From positions 144,186 through 208,185 of the forward strand of contig NZ_JAAIXY010000023.1 of the NCBI RefSeq assembly GCF_010894455.1: a stretch of 64,000 nt of DNA, written 5' to 3'. Every line of letters starts with the position of its first letter. Position 1 is the stretch's first letter. This stretch comes from Myxococcus eversor (GTDB lineage: Bacteria; Myxococcota; Myxococcia; Myxococcales; Myxococcaceae). Positions 1 to 8,118 of this stretch are shown in pieces. The translations under genes and the position numbers were made by a program. The notes beneath the pieces were generated by a model that did not search any database, had not been told where the DNA came from, and saw only the letters and a list, made by a program, of their open reading frames with translations.

Positions 1-220
1 GCAGGATGCGCCCGTGCGCGACACGAGCCCGCGTTCGCACGGTGGACAACAGCGCGGCAGCCAGATGGGCGGCGCGCGGCGGGCATCCCTCCAGGAGTGA
101 CCTCCACGCCAGCACCGCGCGGTGCCCCAGGCCCGGAGTGACGACTCCCTCCAAAATGCGAAGGGGCCGGCCCTGATGGACCGACCCCCTGACGGCTTCA
201 GGCTCCGAAGAAGCGACTGC
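1..220. other. Window edge, no gene supported
   Basis: This stretch lies downstream of the anti-sigma stop codon. Reading both strands gives only short open stretches. One minus-strand frame is open throughout but has no convincing start codon or ribosome site and resembles nothing I know. It could be the 5' end of a further minus-strand gene leaving the window, but I cannot support one. Confidence 0.4.
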
Positions 221-1651
221 TCAGTTCAGCTCCATGCACGGGACGATGTTGCCCAGCCCGTTGCACGTCAGCATCGCGTCCATCAACTGCTTCTCAGCCA
301 GCGCCGTGTGGCCGGCGGCCAGCTCGCGGCGGATGCCCTCGCGCTCGGCCAGCAGGTGCAGCCACGGGTCCGGCGTGCCCTCGGCGAAGCCGCGCAACGC
401 GCTCAGCGCCGTGGCATCCACCACCGCGCTCCCCGTGTGCACCAGCGCCCCGAAGTAGATGTCCCGCTCCCCCGAGCGACGCAGCGACTCCAGGAGCGCC
501 GTGGCGTCCTTCTTCGTCTCGCGCTCCCTCAGGAGCCCCGCATATCCCTGCGCCAGCGGCGCCCTCGCGGCGAAGTCCTTCGTCGCCACCTGCCGCACAT
601 ACTCCTGCAGCACCGAGCCCCCACCCAGCGTGTCCAACTCCTTCGCCAGCGGCAACAGCGCCTCCACGTCTTCCTTCGAAGTCACGGTGCGGACCGCCTC
701 GTACAGCGCCGCGCGAGCCACCACCGGCCGCTGCGCGAGCTGCTTCACGTCCCAGGGCGCGTCCCCCGTCAGCGTCAGCCACGCATCCGTGACTTGCCGC
801 CGCCACCGCACGCGCTCCTCCGCCAGTTGCGTGCGCAGCTCGGCGGCCATCCGGCGGGCCTCCGCGCTCCAGCCCTCTTCACCCAGCGAAGCCACCGTGT
901 CGAACGACGCAGCCGCGCGGTCCAGCAAGTCCCGCTCGCGCAACACCAGCGCGCGGTTCCACAGCGCCTGCGCATGATTCGGATTCTGCCGCAGCGCGCT
1001 CGTCAAGAGGCCCAGGGCCTCCTCGTACCGCTGCCGGCTCAGCGCGACGACGGCCTGGTCGTTCGCCTTGTCCGCGGACTCCGGCTCCCGGCCGAGGAAC
1101 GCCTCCGCCTGCTGCCAGTCACCGCGCAGCGCATACGCCGCGGCGATTCCCCTGAAGTCGTGCCGCTCCTCCAGCTCCGCCAGCGGACGCAGCGGCAACA
1201 TCTCCGTCGCCTGGCTGGTGCCGCGCATCGGGCTGTAGGGGAGGAAGCGGTCCGCCTTCGGGTGGCTCAACCGCGCCTCGAAGGTGCGGGAGTCCGCGCT
1301 CGAAAGCCATACCTCGCCCGGAATCTCCACCGGGGCCTGAAAGCGGATGAACACCGTCGCCAGGCCCGCCGCCATCGCCAGCGGCAGCGCCGTGCGGTAG
1401 ACCTTCTGGAGCCTGGCCCGCAGCGGCACCACCTTCGCGGTCACCGGCTCCACCACGTCCGGCGACTCGGCCACGGGCGCCGCGCCCCCCAGCGCCCTCG
1501 CGGCCAGCAGCTCCAGTTGCAGCAAGTCCCTCAGTCCCGACTCACACTCCGCGCACCGCGTCAGGTGCTGGCGAAAGGCCTCCGCCTCCGTGGCGGACAG
1601 CTCTCCGTCCACGAAGAGGTGCAGTCGGTTGTTGGTGCATGGCGTCGTCAT
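221..1651 (-). CDS. Zinc-finger (zf-HC2) anti-sigma factor with TPR region
   Basis: Probable membrane-anchored anti-sigma factor of 476 residues controlling the ECF sigma factor encoded just upstream. The N-terminus carries the zf-HC2 signature H-x3-C-x2-C (HLTRCAEC, about residues 29-36). A hydrophobic segment near residues 95-110 is a likely membrane anchor, followed by TPR-like repeats. The ATG at 1651 is chosen because it overlaps the sigma stop by four bases (ATGA) and puts the zinc finger at the N-terminus. From about residue 120 onward it is clearly paralogous to the first 470 residues of the CHAT protein at 3728-6481 (shared QALWNRALVLR). It stops at CMELN, exactly where the paralogue continues with CVELEIRLG, so it may be truncated. 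The anti-sigma role rests on the zinc finger and the overlap. Confidence 0.85.
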   Translation of the reverse strand: MTTPCTNNRLHLFVDGELSATEAEAFRQHLTRCAECESGLRDLLQLELLAARALGGAAPVAESPDVVEPVTAKVVPLRARLQKVYRTALPLAMAAGLATVFIRFQAPVEIPGEVWLSSADSRTFEARLSHPKADRFLPYSPMRGTSQATEMLPLRPLAELEERHDFRGIAAAYALRGDWQQAEAFLGREPESADKANDQAVVALSRQRYEEALGLLTSALRQNPNHAQALWNRALVLRERDLLDRAAASFDTVASLGEEGWSAEARRMAAELRTQLAEERVRWRRQVTDAWLTLTGDAPWDVKQLAQRPVVARAALYEAVRTVTSKEDVEALLPLAKELDTLGGGSVLQEYVRQVATKDFAARAPLAQGYAGLLRERETKKDATALLESLRRSGERDIYFGALVHTGSAVVDATALSALRGFAEGTPDPWLHLLAEREGIRRELAAGHTALAEKQLMDAMLTCNGLGNIVPCMELN

Positions 1652-2205
1652 GAGCTCGTTGCCCCCCGCTCCCGGGCCACCGCTACCTGTGGCAGCAGCA
1701 AGTCCTTCAGGTCCCTGCGCGCCAGGGTGAGCCAACTGCCCACCGTGCCCACGGGAACGTTGAAATGCTCGGCGATGGCGTTGTAGCGCTTGCCCTCGGC
1801 GTGCAGCCGGTAGGCGTCGCGCAGGTGCGGCTTCAGCCGCTCCACCGCTTTCTGGAACTCCTCGGTGCTGACCAGCTCCCAGTTCTCCTGGGCCTCCCCC
1901 TGCGCCACCCCCTCCTGCACCAGGGCAAGGTGTGGCATCCCCCGCGACTCCGTACGCTGCCTGCGGCAAAAATCCAGGAAGCGGTTGGTCATCGTCGTGC
2001 ACAACCACGCCGCCGCCGCCGCGTCCGTCCGGTCCTTCAACGCCTCGAATTCGTTCATCGCCCGCTCGAAGGTCTCCTGGACCAGGTCCTCCGCCTCCAG
2101 GCTCGAACGGGCGGACAACCGGCGCGCCAGACCCAGCAGGCTGGGCCGGTGCTGTCGGATGAACGCCTCGTAGCGCCTCCGCTCCCGGTTGAAGAGATTT
2201 GCCAT
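1648..2205 (-). CDS. RNA polymerase ECF-type sigma factor
   Basis: An alternative sigma factor of 185 residues, the usual ECF length, directing RNA polymerase to an unknown regulon. Region 2 is visible around residues 25-100 (SSLEAEDLVQETFERAM and a following TNRFLDFCRR). Region 4, with a helix-turn-helix, lies around residues 130-170 (RYNAIAEHFNVPVGTVGSWL). The gene overlaps the downstream zinc-finger gene by ATGA, so the pair is translationally coupled, the standard ECF sigma/anti-sigma layout. ECF genes are often autoregulated, but no promoter motif can be assigned here. The start ATG at 2205 gives a full-length region 2. Confidence 0.93.
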   Translation of the reverse strand: MANLFNRERRRYEAFIRQHRPSLLGLARRLSARSSLEAEDLVQETFERAMNEFEALKDRTDAAAAAWLCTTMTNRFLDFCRRQRTESRGMPHLALVQEGVAQGEAQENWELVSTEEFQKAVERLKPHLRDAYRLHAEGKRYNAIAEHFNVPVGTVGSWLTLARRDLKDLLLPQVAVARERGATSS

Positions 2206-2297
2206 GTTGTCCTACATGCTCGCGCGGCAGGTTTCCCAGTCAAAGACGCGAAGGCGCCCGTTCCTTGAGAAAAAAGTGCAAGGACACCGACAAGCAA

Positions 2298-2330
2298 ATG
2301 CCCGGAGGGGGGTCATTCCCGTCCGGGCAT
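2298..2330 (-). terminator. Candidate terminator of the 58-residue gene
   Basis: Nine-bp perfect stem (ATGCCCGGA pairs with TCCGGGCAT) with a 15-nt loop. Read on the minus strand it is followed by TTTGCTTGT, a weak T-rich tract. It sits 50 bp downstream of the stop of the small minus-strand gene and before the sigma gene. Confidence 0.45.
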
Positions 2331-2379
2331 GGATCTCCAGGGGTGGGGTGCGGGCCCCGCCGCTGGTGAGGGAAGCGGC

Positions 2380-2556
2380 CTAGCGAGGCTCCGGAGCGGA
2401 GGCCAGGGCGGGGGTGGACGGCATCGGCAGAGGCTTGCGCTGGCGCTGAACCCCCACCTCGGTGGCGCAGTCCACGTAGTTGTTCTTCACGTGGGCGTCC
2501 GCGGCACTCGACTCGACGACTTGGACACTCGGGGACTGCTTGGAACCGGGCGTCAT
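2380..2556 (-). CDS. Small uncharacterised protein (58 aa), divergent from JmjC oxygenase
   Basis: A short gene supported by coding statistics rather than similarity. Its codons end in G or C in roughly 85 percent of positions, matching neighbouring real genes. The ATG at 2556 is preceded by an AGGAG ribosome site about nine bases upstream. The product begins MTPGSKQSPS, has one Cys (NNYVDCATEV, about residues 25-34), and ends in a Pro/Ala-rich tail. There is no signal peptide or membrane segment. It is transcribed divergently from the JmjC-type oxygenase gene with 127 bp between the starts, and a candidate terminator follows. Its small size beside a peptide-hydroxylase-type enzyme suggests a possible substrate, but that is inference only. 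Function unknown. Confidence 0.6.
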   Translation of the reverse strand: MTPGSKQSPSVQVVESSAADAHVKNNYVDCATEVGVQRQRKPLPMPSTPALASAPEPR

Positions 2557-2683
2557 GCGCTCGCTCCTCGTGCTGGGATACAGGCAGCACGTACAAGTTG
2601 CTGGTGGATGAAACTTTGAAGCTGTCGCCGTCCTTAACATGCTCCGCTGCGTTTCCGTGAGAGGGCGGGGGGTGGTTTGAGTC

Positions 2684-3715
2684 ATGAAATCCAAGGATTT
2701 CTCAATGAGCGCGGATGCGTCCCGGTTGGCTTTGGAATGGCAGGTCTGGCTGGTGGAGAACCTCGCGCTGGGGGTGACGCGGGAGGAGGCGTGTCGCGCA
2801 TTGATGGGCGTGGGCGTGGGTGAAGACGTGGCGAGGGAAGAGGTGGCGCGCGTGGAGGCGCACCCGTTCTTCCAGGCGTGTCAGCGGTTGGGGCGGCGCT
2901 ACGGTTGGCTGGAGTCCGTGATGGATGTCTACAGCACGCTGCACCGGCAGTCGGGCGGGCATGCGGGGCTGGAGCGGCGGGAGGGGTTGAGCGCCGACGA
3001 GTTCTTCACGCGCTACTACTTCGGGCACCGGCCGGTGGTGCTGACGGGGTTGATGAAGGACTGGCCCGCGCTGGAGCGCTGGACGCTGCCGTACCTGGCG
3101 GAGCGCGCGGGGGACGCGGAGGTGGAGGTGATGACGCGGCGGGAGTCGAACCCGGACCACGCGCCCGAGCCGGAGAAGCACCGCGAGACGATGCGCTTTT
3201 CCGACTACGTGCACCGCGTGGCGACGGGCGGCGCGACGAACGACTACTACATGGTGCCGCGCAACGAGAACTGGCAGCGCGACGGCCTCAAGCCGCTGCG
3301 CGACGACGTGCGCGCGCCCCAGGGCATCATCGACGCGCAGCTGCGGCCGGACATGATGACGCTGTTGTTGGGCCCGGCGGGCACCGTCACCCCGCTGCAC
3401 CACGACAACATGAACGTGCTGCTGGCGCAGGTGATGGGGCGCAAGCACATCAAGCTCATCCCCTCCTTCCAGCGGCACCTGATGTACCCGCGCTACGGGA
3501 CGTTCAGCCACGTGGACGCGGCTCATCCGGACGGCGAGCGCTACCCGCTGTACTCGGAGGCGCACGTGGTGGAGGCCGTGCTGGAGCCCGGGGAGCTGGT
3601 GTTCATCCCCGTGGGCTGGTGGCACTGGGTGCACGCGCTCGACGTGAGCGCGTCCGTCACGTTCCACCACTTCCTCGTGCCCCAGGGGAACACGTACCTG
3701 CCCACGCCCCTCTGA
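2684..3715 (+). CDS. JmjC/cupin-8 Fe(II) and 2-oxoglutarate dioxygenase
   Basis: Probable cytoplasmic non-haem iron oxygenase of 343 residues in the cupin-8/JmjC family, whose members hydroxylate protein or peptide side chains. The C-terminal half carries the metal triad: H239-x-D241 (LHHDN) and the distal H314 (PVGWWHWVH). A lysine in RKHIKLIP is suited to binding 2-oxoglutarate. The substrate-lid pattern FTRYYFGHRPVVLTG near residues 105-120 is typical of the family. The N-terminal 80 residues are helical and not part of the cupin. The upstream neighbour is a divergent 58-residue gene, which may share regulation. The downstream CHAT gene converges with 12 bp between stops. An alternative ATG lies at 2705. 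Substrate unknown. Confidence 0.87.
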   Translation: MKSKDFSMSADASRLALEWQVWLVENLALGVTREEACRALMGVGVGEDVAREEVARVEAHPFFQACQRLGRRYGWLESVMDVYSTLHRQSGGHAGLERREGLSADEFFTRYYFGHRPVVLTGLMKDWPALERWTLPYLAERAGDAEVEVMTRRESNPDHAPEPEKHRETMRFSDYVHRVATGGATNDYYMVPRNENWQRDGLKPLRDDVRAPQGIIDAQLRPDMMTLLLGPAGTVTPLHHDNMNVLLAQVMGRKHIKLIPSFQRHLMYPRYGTFSHVDAAHPDGERYPLYSEAHVVEAVLEPGELVFIPVGWWHWVHALDVSASVTFHHFLVPQGNTYLPTPL

Positions 3716-3727
3716 AAGAGGCAAGGC

Positions 3728-6481
3728 TCAGTCGGACGTCTCCACCAGCAGCACGTGGTGCGTCCAGCCGTTGCGGGCATCGCGCGCGAGCCACTTCTGT
3801 CGCTCGTCGCGCAGGGCCACCGCGGGCGCGGTGCCCTGGCGGATGCGCTGGCGCACGCCGTCGAAGAAGCGGCCGGCCGCGTCGGGGATGTCCACGGTGG
3901 AGGCGAGCACCGCGCGCGCGCCCGCCTCGATGAAGGCCGCGGGCAGGCTGAAGGGCTCGTGCGTGGTGGTGGAGGCCAGCCGGCCCGCGCTGCACGCCGC
4001 GAGGAAGACGAGGGGCGCGGCCGCCAGCCTCTGCTTCCGGACGATGTCCGCCGTCAGCGCGTAGCGGCCGTTGCCCTCGGGCGACAACACCACCAGCGCG
4101 GCGTCGGAGAGGACGGGGTCGCTGATGCCGTGCGCGTGAATCTCGATTTCCGTCGCGTCCGACATGCGGGAGAGCACGCGCGAGGGCGTGGCGTCCGAGC
4201 CCGACAAGAGCTCCAGCGCCGTGGGCTCCGGCTCGGTCGGCGGCGTCCAGTTGGGCAGCCGGGGCAGTTGCAGCAGCGCGGGCGCCTCCACGCTGGAGAC
4301 CACCAGTCTGCGGGACGTGGGCGCCCCTCCGGCGGGCGGGGGCGTGCGTCCCATGCGGAAGCTCCAGGGCTGCTCCGAGGCAAGCAGGTCCGTGCGCCCG
4401 AAGACGGGCGCCCAGGCCAGCACGTCCACCTGGGGGCAGCCTCGCAGCGCCTGCCGCACCCGCTCGGGGACGAGCTGCGCGCTGGGGCTCTCGGCGAAGG
4501 GCGCCTTGCGGTCTCCCTGGTAGTCACCCACCAGTTCGCCGTTCGGTCCACGCGCGACGGCCACGGAGCGCTCGCTGTGCACGGCGGCGGCCAGCGCGCA
4601 CTTCGTGGGCACCTGCGTCTCCAGCTGCGCGGCCATCAACTCCAGCACCCGCGCGTAGTCGCCGGTGCGCCCCGCATCGGTGACGAGCGAGGAGTAGCTC
4701 AGCGTCCACGACTCGCGCGCCAGCACGTCGGTGGACGGCAGCTTCCGCGCGTCCTCGATGGCGCGCGTGAGCAACTCCACGCCCCGCGCGTGCTCCCGGT
4801 CCAGCGCGAAGCGGCCCTCGATGTAGCGCGCATATACCGCGTCGCCGGGGATGGGATTGCTGACCCGCGCGACGTCGAGCACGTGGCGCAGCCGCTCCGC
4901 GTCCTTCGGGTCCGGATGCGCGCGCGCCAGCTCCGCGAACGTCGCGCCGAACATCAGGTCCAACGGCGCCTGGGGGCACGCGGCGGCGGCGTCCAGCGCG
5001 CCCCGCGCGGCCTCCGGGCGCAGCGCCAGGTAGTACGTGTGGGCCTGATTGATGTGGGACCAGTAGCAGGTGTCGATGCGATCGCGACCGCCCCGAGCGG
5101 ACCATTCCTCCACGTAGGCAATCGCGCTGGAGAAATCGCCGCGGTCTCTCGCGATGTGGTTGAGGTTCTCCAGCGCCGTCAGCTCCAAATCCCACTCCTG
5201 GAGCTGGCGCGCCCAGGACCAGGCGGTGCGCGTGTGCTGCTCGGCCTCCGTCAGCCGCCGCAGGTCCGCGTAGAGGATGCCCAGGCGGATCTCCAGCTCC
5301 ACGCAGCGCGTGGAGAAGGCGCCCTCGCGGCAGCGCTGGAGCGCGTTGAACAGGCGCTGCTCGGCCTTCCACCACTCGCCGTCCGCCGTCTCCTTGCGCG
5401 CGAGCTCCCGCTCCAGGAAGAGGTTGAACCAGGAGTCCTGCTCGCGCTGGGCGCGAGACACCAGGTCCGGCAAGTAGCGCAGCGCGGCCTTGTTGTGCAG
5501 CGCCAGTCCCACGAAGAGGTCGTCCTCCCCGGAGGCGCGCACCGACTCCACCAGCGACTCCGGCGCGCTGACGCGCTTGCGCACCAGCTCCGCGTAGCCC
5601 TTCGAAAGCTCGCCCCGGCGGGCGAAGTCGCGAGAGGCGACGCGCGTCACGTAGTCCCCGAGCGAGGAGCCTCCCTGGATGCGGTCCAGCTCCCGCGCCA
5701 GCGGAATCAACGCCAGCACGCGCTCCTTGGACGGCGCCGCGCGGACCACGTCGTAGAAGTGCTGCCGCACGACGCCCGGGCTCTGACGCGCCTCCTGGAG
5801 AGGCAGCGGCGCTTGCGCGTCGTCCATCAGCGCCAGCGTCGCGTCGCGCGCGCCACGCCACTTGCGGGCCCGCTCCTGCGTCTCCTCGCGCAGCGTCAGC
5901 GCGTGCGCCTTCGCCTCTCGGCTCCACCCCTGCTCACCGAGCGCGGCCACCTTCTCGAAGGTCTCCGCCGCCTTCATGGTGAGGCCCATGTCGCGGAGCA
6001 CCAGCGCGCGGTTCCACAAGGCCTGCGGGTGCGCGGGCTTCGACGCCAGCACACCGTCCAACAGGCGCAGCGCCTTCTCGTGCGCTCCCCGCGCGAGGTG
6101 CACGGCGGCCAGGTCGCTGTCGCGGTCCGGTGACGCGGTCATCCGCTCCAGGAAGGAGCCGGCCTGGTTCCACTCGCTCTGCAAACCGTACGCGGCCGCG
6201 ATGCCCGCCCAGTCGCCGTCCTCCTCCAGCCGGGCCAGCTCCTTCAACGGAATGGGCTCGGGAGGAATGAGACAGCCACCGGCGGAGACGCGCGGGCGAT
6301 AGCGGTCGGCCTCCGGATAGGTGAGTCGGGCCTCGATGCGCGCGGATGCCCGGCGCTCGGCCCAGAATCGCGTCTCCACCCCGTTCCCCCCGGACGGTGT
6401 GCGCGCGAGCAGGAAGGTGACAACGAGCACGGGCGCGGCCAACGCCAGGACCAGGGCCTTGTCGTACGTCGACTTCAACAT
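3728..6481 (-). CDS. TPR-CHAT domain protein (caspase-like protease)
   Basis: A 917-residue protein with an N-terminal membrane segment (about residues 8-25), a long TPR-like region (about 80-640) and a C-terminal CHAT domain (about 730-915). CHAT domains are caspase-HetF-family cysteine proteases. The expected dyad is visible as His in EIHAHGISD and Cys in LAACSAGRL. The ATG at 6481 has a GAGGGGG ribosome site. Residues 45-470 are paralogous to the zinc-finger anti-sigma protein at 221-1651, but no zinc finger is present here. The TPRs probably bind a partner that gates the protease, as in other CHAT proteins. No substrate is encoded adjacent. It converges with the JmjC gene. Confidence 0.87.
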   Translation of the reverse strand: MLKSTYDKALVLALAAPVLVVTFLLARTPSGGNGVETRFWAERRASARIEARLTYPEADRYRPRVSAGGCLIPPEPIPLKELARLEEDGDWAGIAAAYGLQSEWNQAGSFLERMTASPDRDSDLAAVHLARGAHEKALRLLDGVLASKPAHPQALWNRALVLRDMGLTMKAAETFEKVAALGEQGWSREAKAHALTLREETQERARKWRGARDATLALMDDAQAPLPLQEARQSPGVVRQHFYDVVRAAPSKERVLALIPLARELDRIQGGSSLGDYVTRVASRDFARRGELSKGYAELVRKRVSAPESLVESVRASGEDDLFVGLALHNKAALRYLPDLVSRAQREQDSWFNLFLERELARKETADGEWWKAEQRLFNALQRCREGAFSTRCVELEIRLGILYADLRRLTEAEQHTRTAWSWARQLQEWDLELTALENLNHIARDRGDFSSAIAYVEEWSARGGRDRIDTCYWSHINQAHTYYLALRPEAARGALDAAAACPQAPLDLMFGATFAELARAHPDPKDAERLRHVLDVARVSNPIPGDAVYARYIEGRFALDREHARGVELLTRAIEDARKLPSTDVLARESWTLSYSSLVTDAGRTGDYARVLELMAAQLETQVPTKCALAAAVHSERSVAVARGPNGELVGDYQGDRKAPFAESPSAQLVPERVRQALRGCPQVDVLAWAPVFGRTDLLASEQPWSFRMGRTPPPAGGAPTSRRLVVSSVEAPALLQLPRLPNWTPPTEPEPTALELLSGSDATPSRVLSRMSDATEIEIHAHGISDPVLSDAALVVLSPEGNGRYALTADIVRKQRLAAAPLVFLAACSAGRLASTTTHEPFSLPAAFIEAGARAVLASTVDIPDAAGRFFDGVRQRIRQGTAPAVALRDERQKWLARDARNGWTHHVLLVETSD

Positions 6482-6943
6482 GCTGCCCCCTCGGGCAACT
6501 CCCCCAAGCAGCCGCCCACGCGTCGGGTTCTACACCAACCCTCCTGCTGTCGCCGACTTTCGACGGAAATGAGACACCCCGCTCCTCCGAGGAGGACGTT
6601 CGGGAGTCCACGTCCGCCTCGTACGAACGGACATGTCTCCAAATCCTCGCGCGCGCGGAGGACGCAGGTCTGGATTTCCCGTGCAACGGCAGACGTGCGG
6701 GACGACGGCACGTCCCCAGGCCGGGCAGCAGGCGAGCCGTGCTCGACGCGAGGTGGCTCGGGCACCCACCCACGACGCGGCGCTCCATCCCCCGAGAATC
6801 ATTGCGTCATGAGACAAGCGGCGAACGAGGACGAAGGCGCCGTGTCGCTTCGAGCCACTGCGAGCAAGCGACCGAGGGCACGACGTCCTGGGGGTTGGCA
6901 GCCAGTCATGAGCGGGAAGTAGCACGCCCGGCCGGGTGTCCCC
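6482..6943. other. 462-bp intergenic region, no gene found
   Basis: This region separates the divergent CHAT gene and the lyase-like gene and must carry both promoters. Short open stretches on either strand lack ribosome sites and typical codon use. Only short dispersed inverted repeats of 5-6 bp are seen. No promoter or operator can be assigned with confidence. Confidence 0.5.
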
Positions 6944-8020
6944 ATGCGCCAACCCGGAATGAAAGGACCTCGTTTGACCGCATTCCTTCGACTCGCCGCC
7001 CTGGTGTTTGTGGTTCCCTCACTCGCTTCCGCTGAAGTGGTGTGGAAGGGCGACTTCGAGACCGGAAACATTTCGCAGTGGACGCGCTCGCAGAGCGTCT
7101 CCAACAGCCGCCTCCAGGTGGTGACGGACATGGTGCGCGAAGGCCGCTATGCCCTGAAGGCCACCGTGCGCCAGGGCGATGACCCCATCGGCGCGAGCGG
7201 CAACCGCAACGAGCTGCTCTACATCAGTGAAGAGAAGACGGGCTCCACGTACTTCTACAAGTGGAGCACGCTGTTCCCCCAGAACTACCCGCTGTCGGAC
7301 GGGTGGCAGGTGTTCGCGCAGTGGCACCAGGAGGGCTGCTGTGGCTCGCCGCCGCTGGAGTTCTTCGTGAAGGGAGACCGGATGTTCCTGCGCGTGGGCG
7401 GCTCCGAGGCCCCCATCTCCTGGGAAGGTCCCCTCTCCCGAGGCGAATGGCACGACTTCGTGCTCCAGGTGAAGTGGTCGTCCAACGCGAAGGTCGGCTT
7501 CGTCCAGCTCTGGCACAACGGGAAGGTGGCGCTGCCGAAGACGATGGGCGCCACGCAGTTCGGCAGTGAGATGAACTACCTGAAGCTCGGCCTTTACCGC
7601 GAGGACACCATCAAGCCCGAGGCGAGCGTGTACCACGATGGCTTCACCATGAGCACCACGCTCGAGGACGTGATGCCGCCCGCGCCGGCTCCCGAGCCCG
7701 TCCCCGAGCCCGCGCCGGAGCCGACCCCCACGCCCACTCCGACGCCGGATACCACGCCGACGCCGGAGCCCACCCCCACCCCGATTCCCACCCCGCCGGT
7801 CATCTCCGTCCCCACGCTGCCCGGCACCGGCACGCCGAACGTCGGCGTGGTGAACGATGACAACGGCCCCAACAACCCGCTGTCCGACAGCGGTCCGCAG
7901 GGATGTGGCGCGTCGGCCACGGGTGGAGCGCCGTTCGTCGCCGCCACCGCGCTGCTGGCCATGGCCGGGCTCTTGAGCCGTCGTCGCAAGCCCGCGGAAG
8001 TCCGCGCCCGTCGGCGCTGA
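6944..8020 (+). CDS. Secreted polysaccharide lyase-like protein with MYXO-CTERM tail
   Basis: Exported protein of 358 residues. A signal peptide ends at PSLASA. It is followed by a jelly-roll lectin/lyase domain (about residues 30-240) resembling the heparin-lyase-I-like polysaccharide lyase family (YFYKWSTLFPQNYPLSDGW; QVFAQWHQEG). A Pro/Thr/Glu linker spans about 245-290. The C-terminus has a Cys (GCGASATGG), a hydrophobic helix and RRRK, which is the layout of MYXO-CTERM sorting signals processed by myxosortase for surface display. An alternative ATG at 6959 removes five residues and fits the signal peptide equally well. Neither start has a good ribosome site. The glycan substrate cannot be told from sequence. 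Confidence 0.8.
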   Translation: MRQPGMKGPRLTAFLRLAALVFVVPSLASAEVVWKGDFETGNISQWTRSQSVSNSRLQVVTDMVREGRYALKATVRQGDDPIGASGNRNELLYISEEKTGSTYFYKWSTLFPQNYPLSDGWQVFAQWHQEGCCGSPPLEFFVKGDRMFLRVGGSEAPISWEGPLSRGEWHDFVLQVKWSSNAKVGFVQLWHNGKVALPKTMGATQFGSEMNYLKLGLYREDTIKPEASVYHDGFTMSTTLEDVMPPAPAPEPVPEPAPEPTPTPTPTPDTTPTPEPTPTPIPTPPVISVPTLPGTGTPNVGVVNDDNGPNNPLSDSGPQGCGASATGGAPFVAATALLAMAGLLSRRRKPAEVRARRR

Positions 8021-8057
8021 GCTGAACCGACGGCCCTCGCCACTGCCTGGAAAACGA

Positions 8058-8091
8058 AAGCGGGTCCGTTCCTCGGGGAGCGGACCCGCTT
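8058..8091. terminator. Bidirectional rho-independent terminator
   Basis: Eleven-bp perfect stem (AAGCGGGTCCG with CGGACCCGCTT) and a 12-nt loop, followed by CTTGTTT on the plus strand and preceded by an A-rich run. It lies between the convergent lyase-like gene and emrB. Confidence 0.85.
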
Positions 8092-8118
8092 CTTGTTTCC
8101 GGCGCGTGGGAGACAGCC

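Noticed and set aside
2380..2694. Longer 104-codon version of the small minus-strand gene
   Set aside because: The extra N-terminal part would overlap the JmjC start and has no ribosome site; the internal ATG at 2556 has AGGAG upstream.
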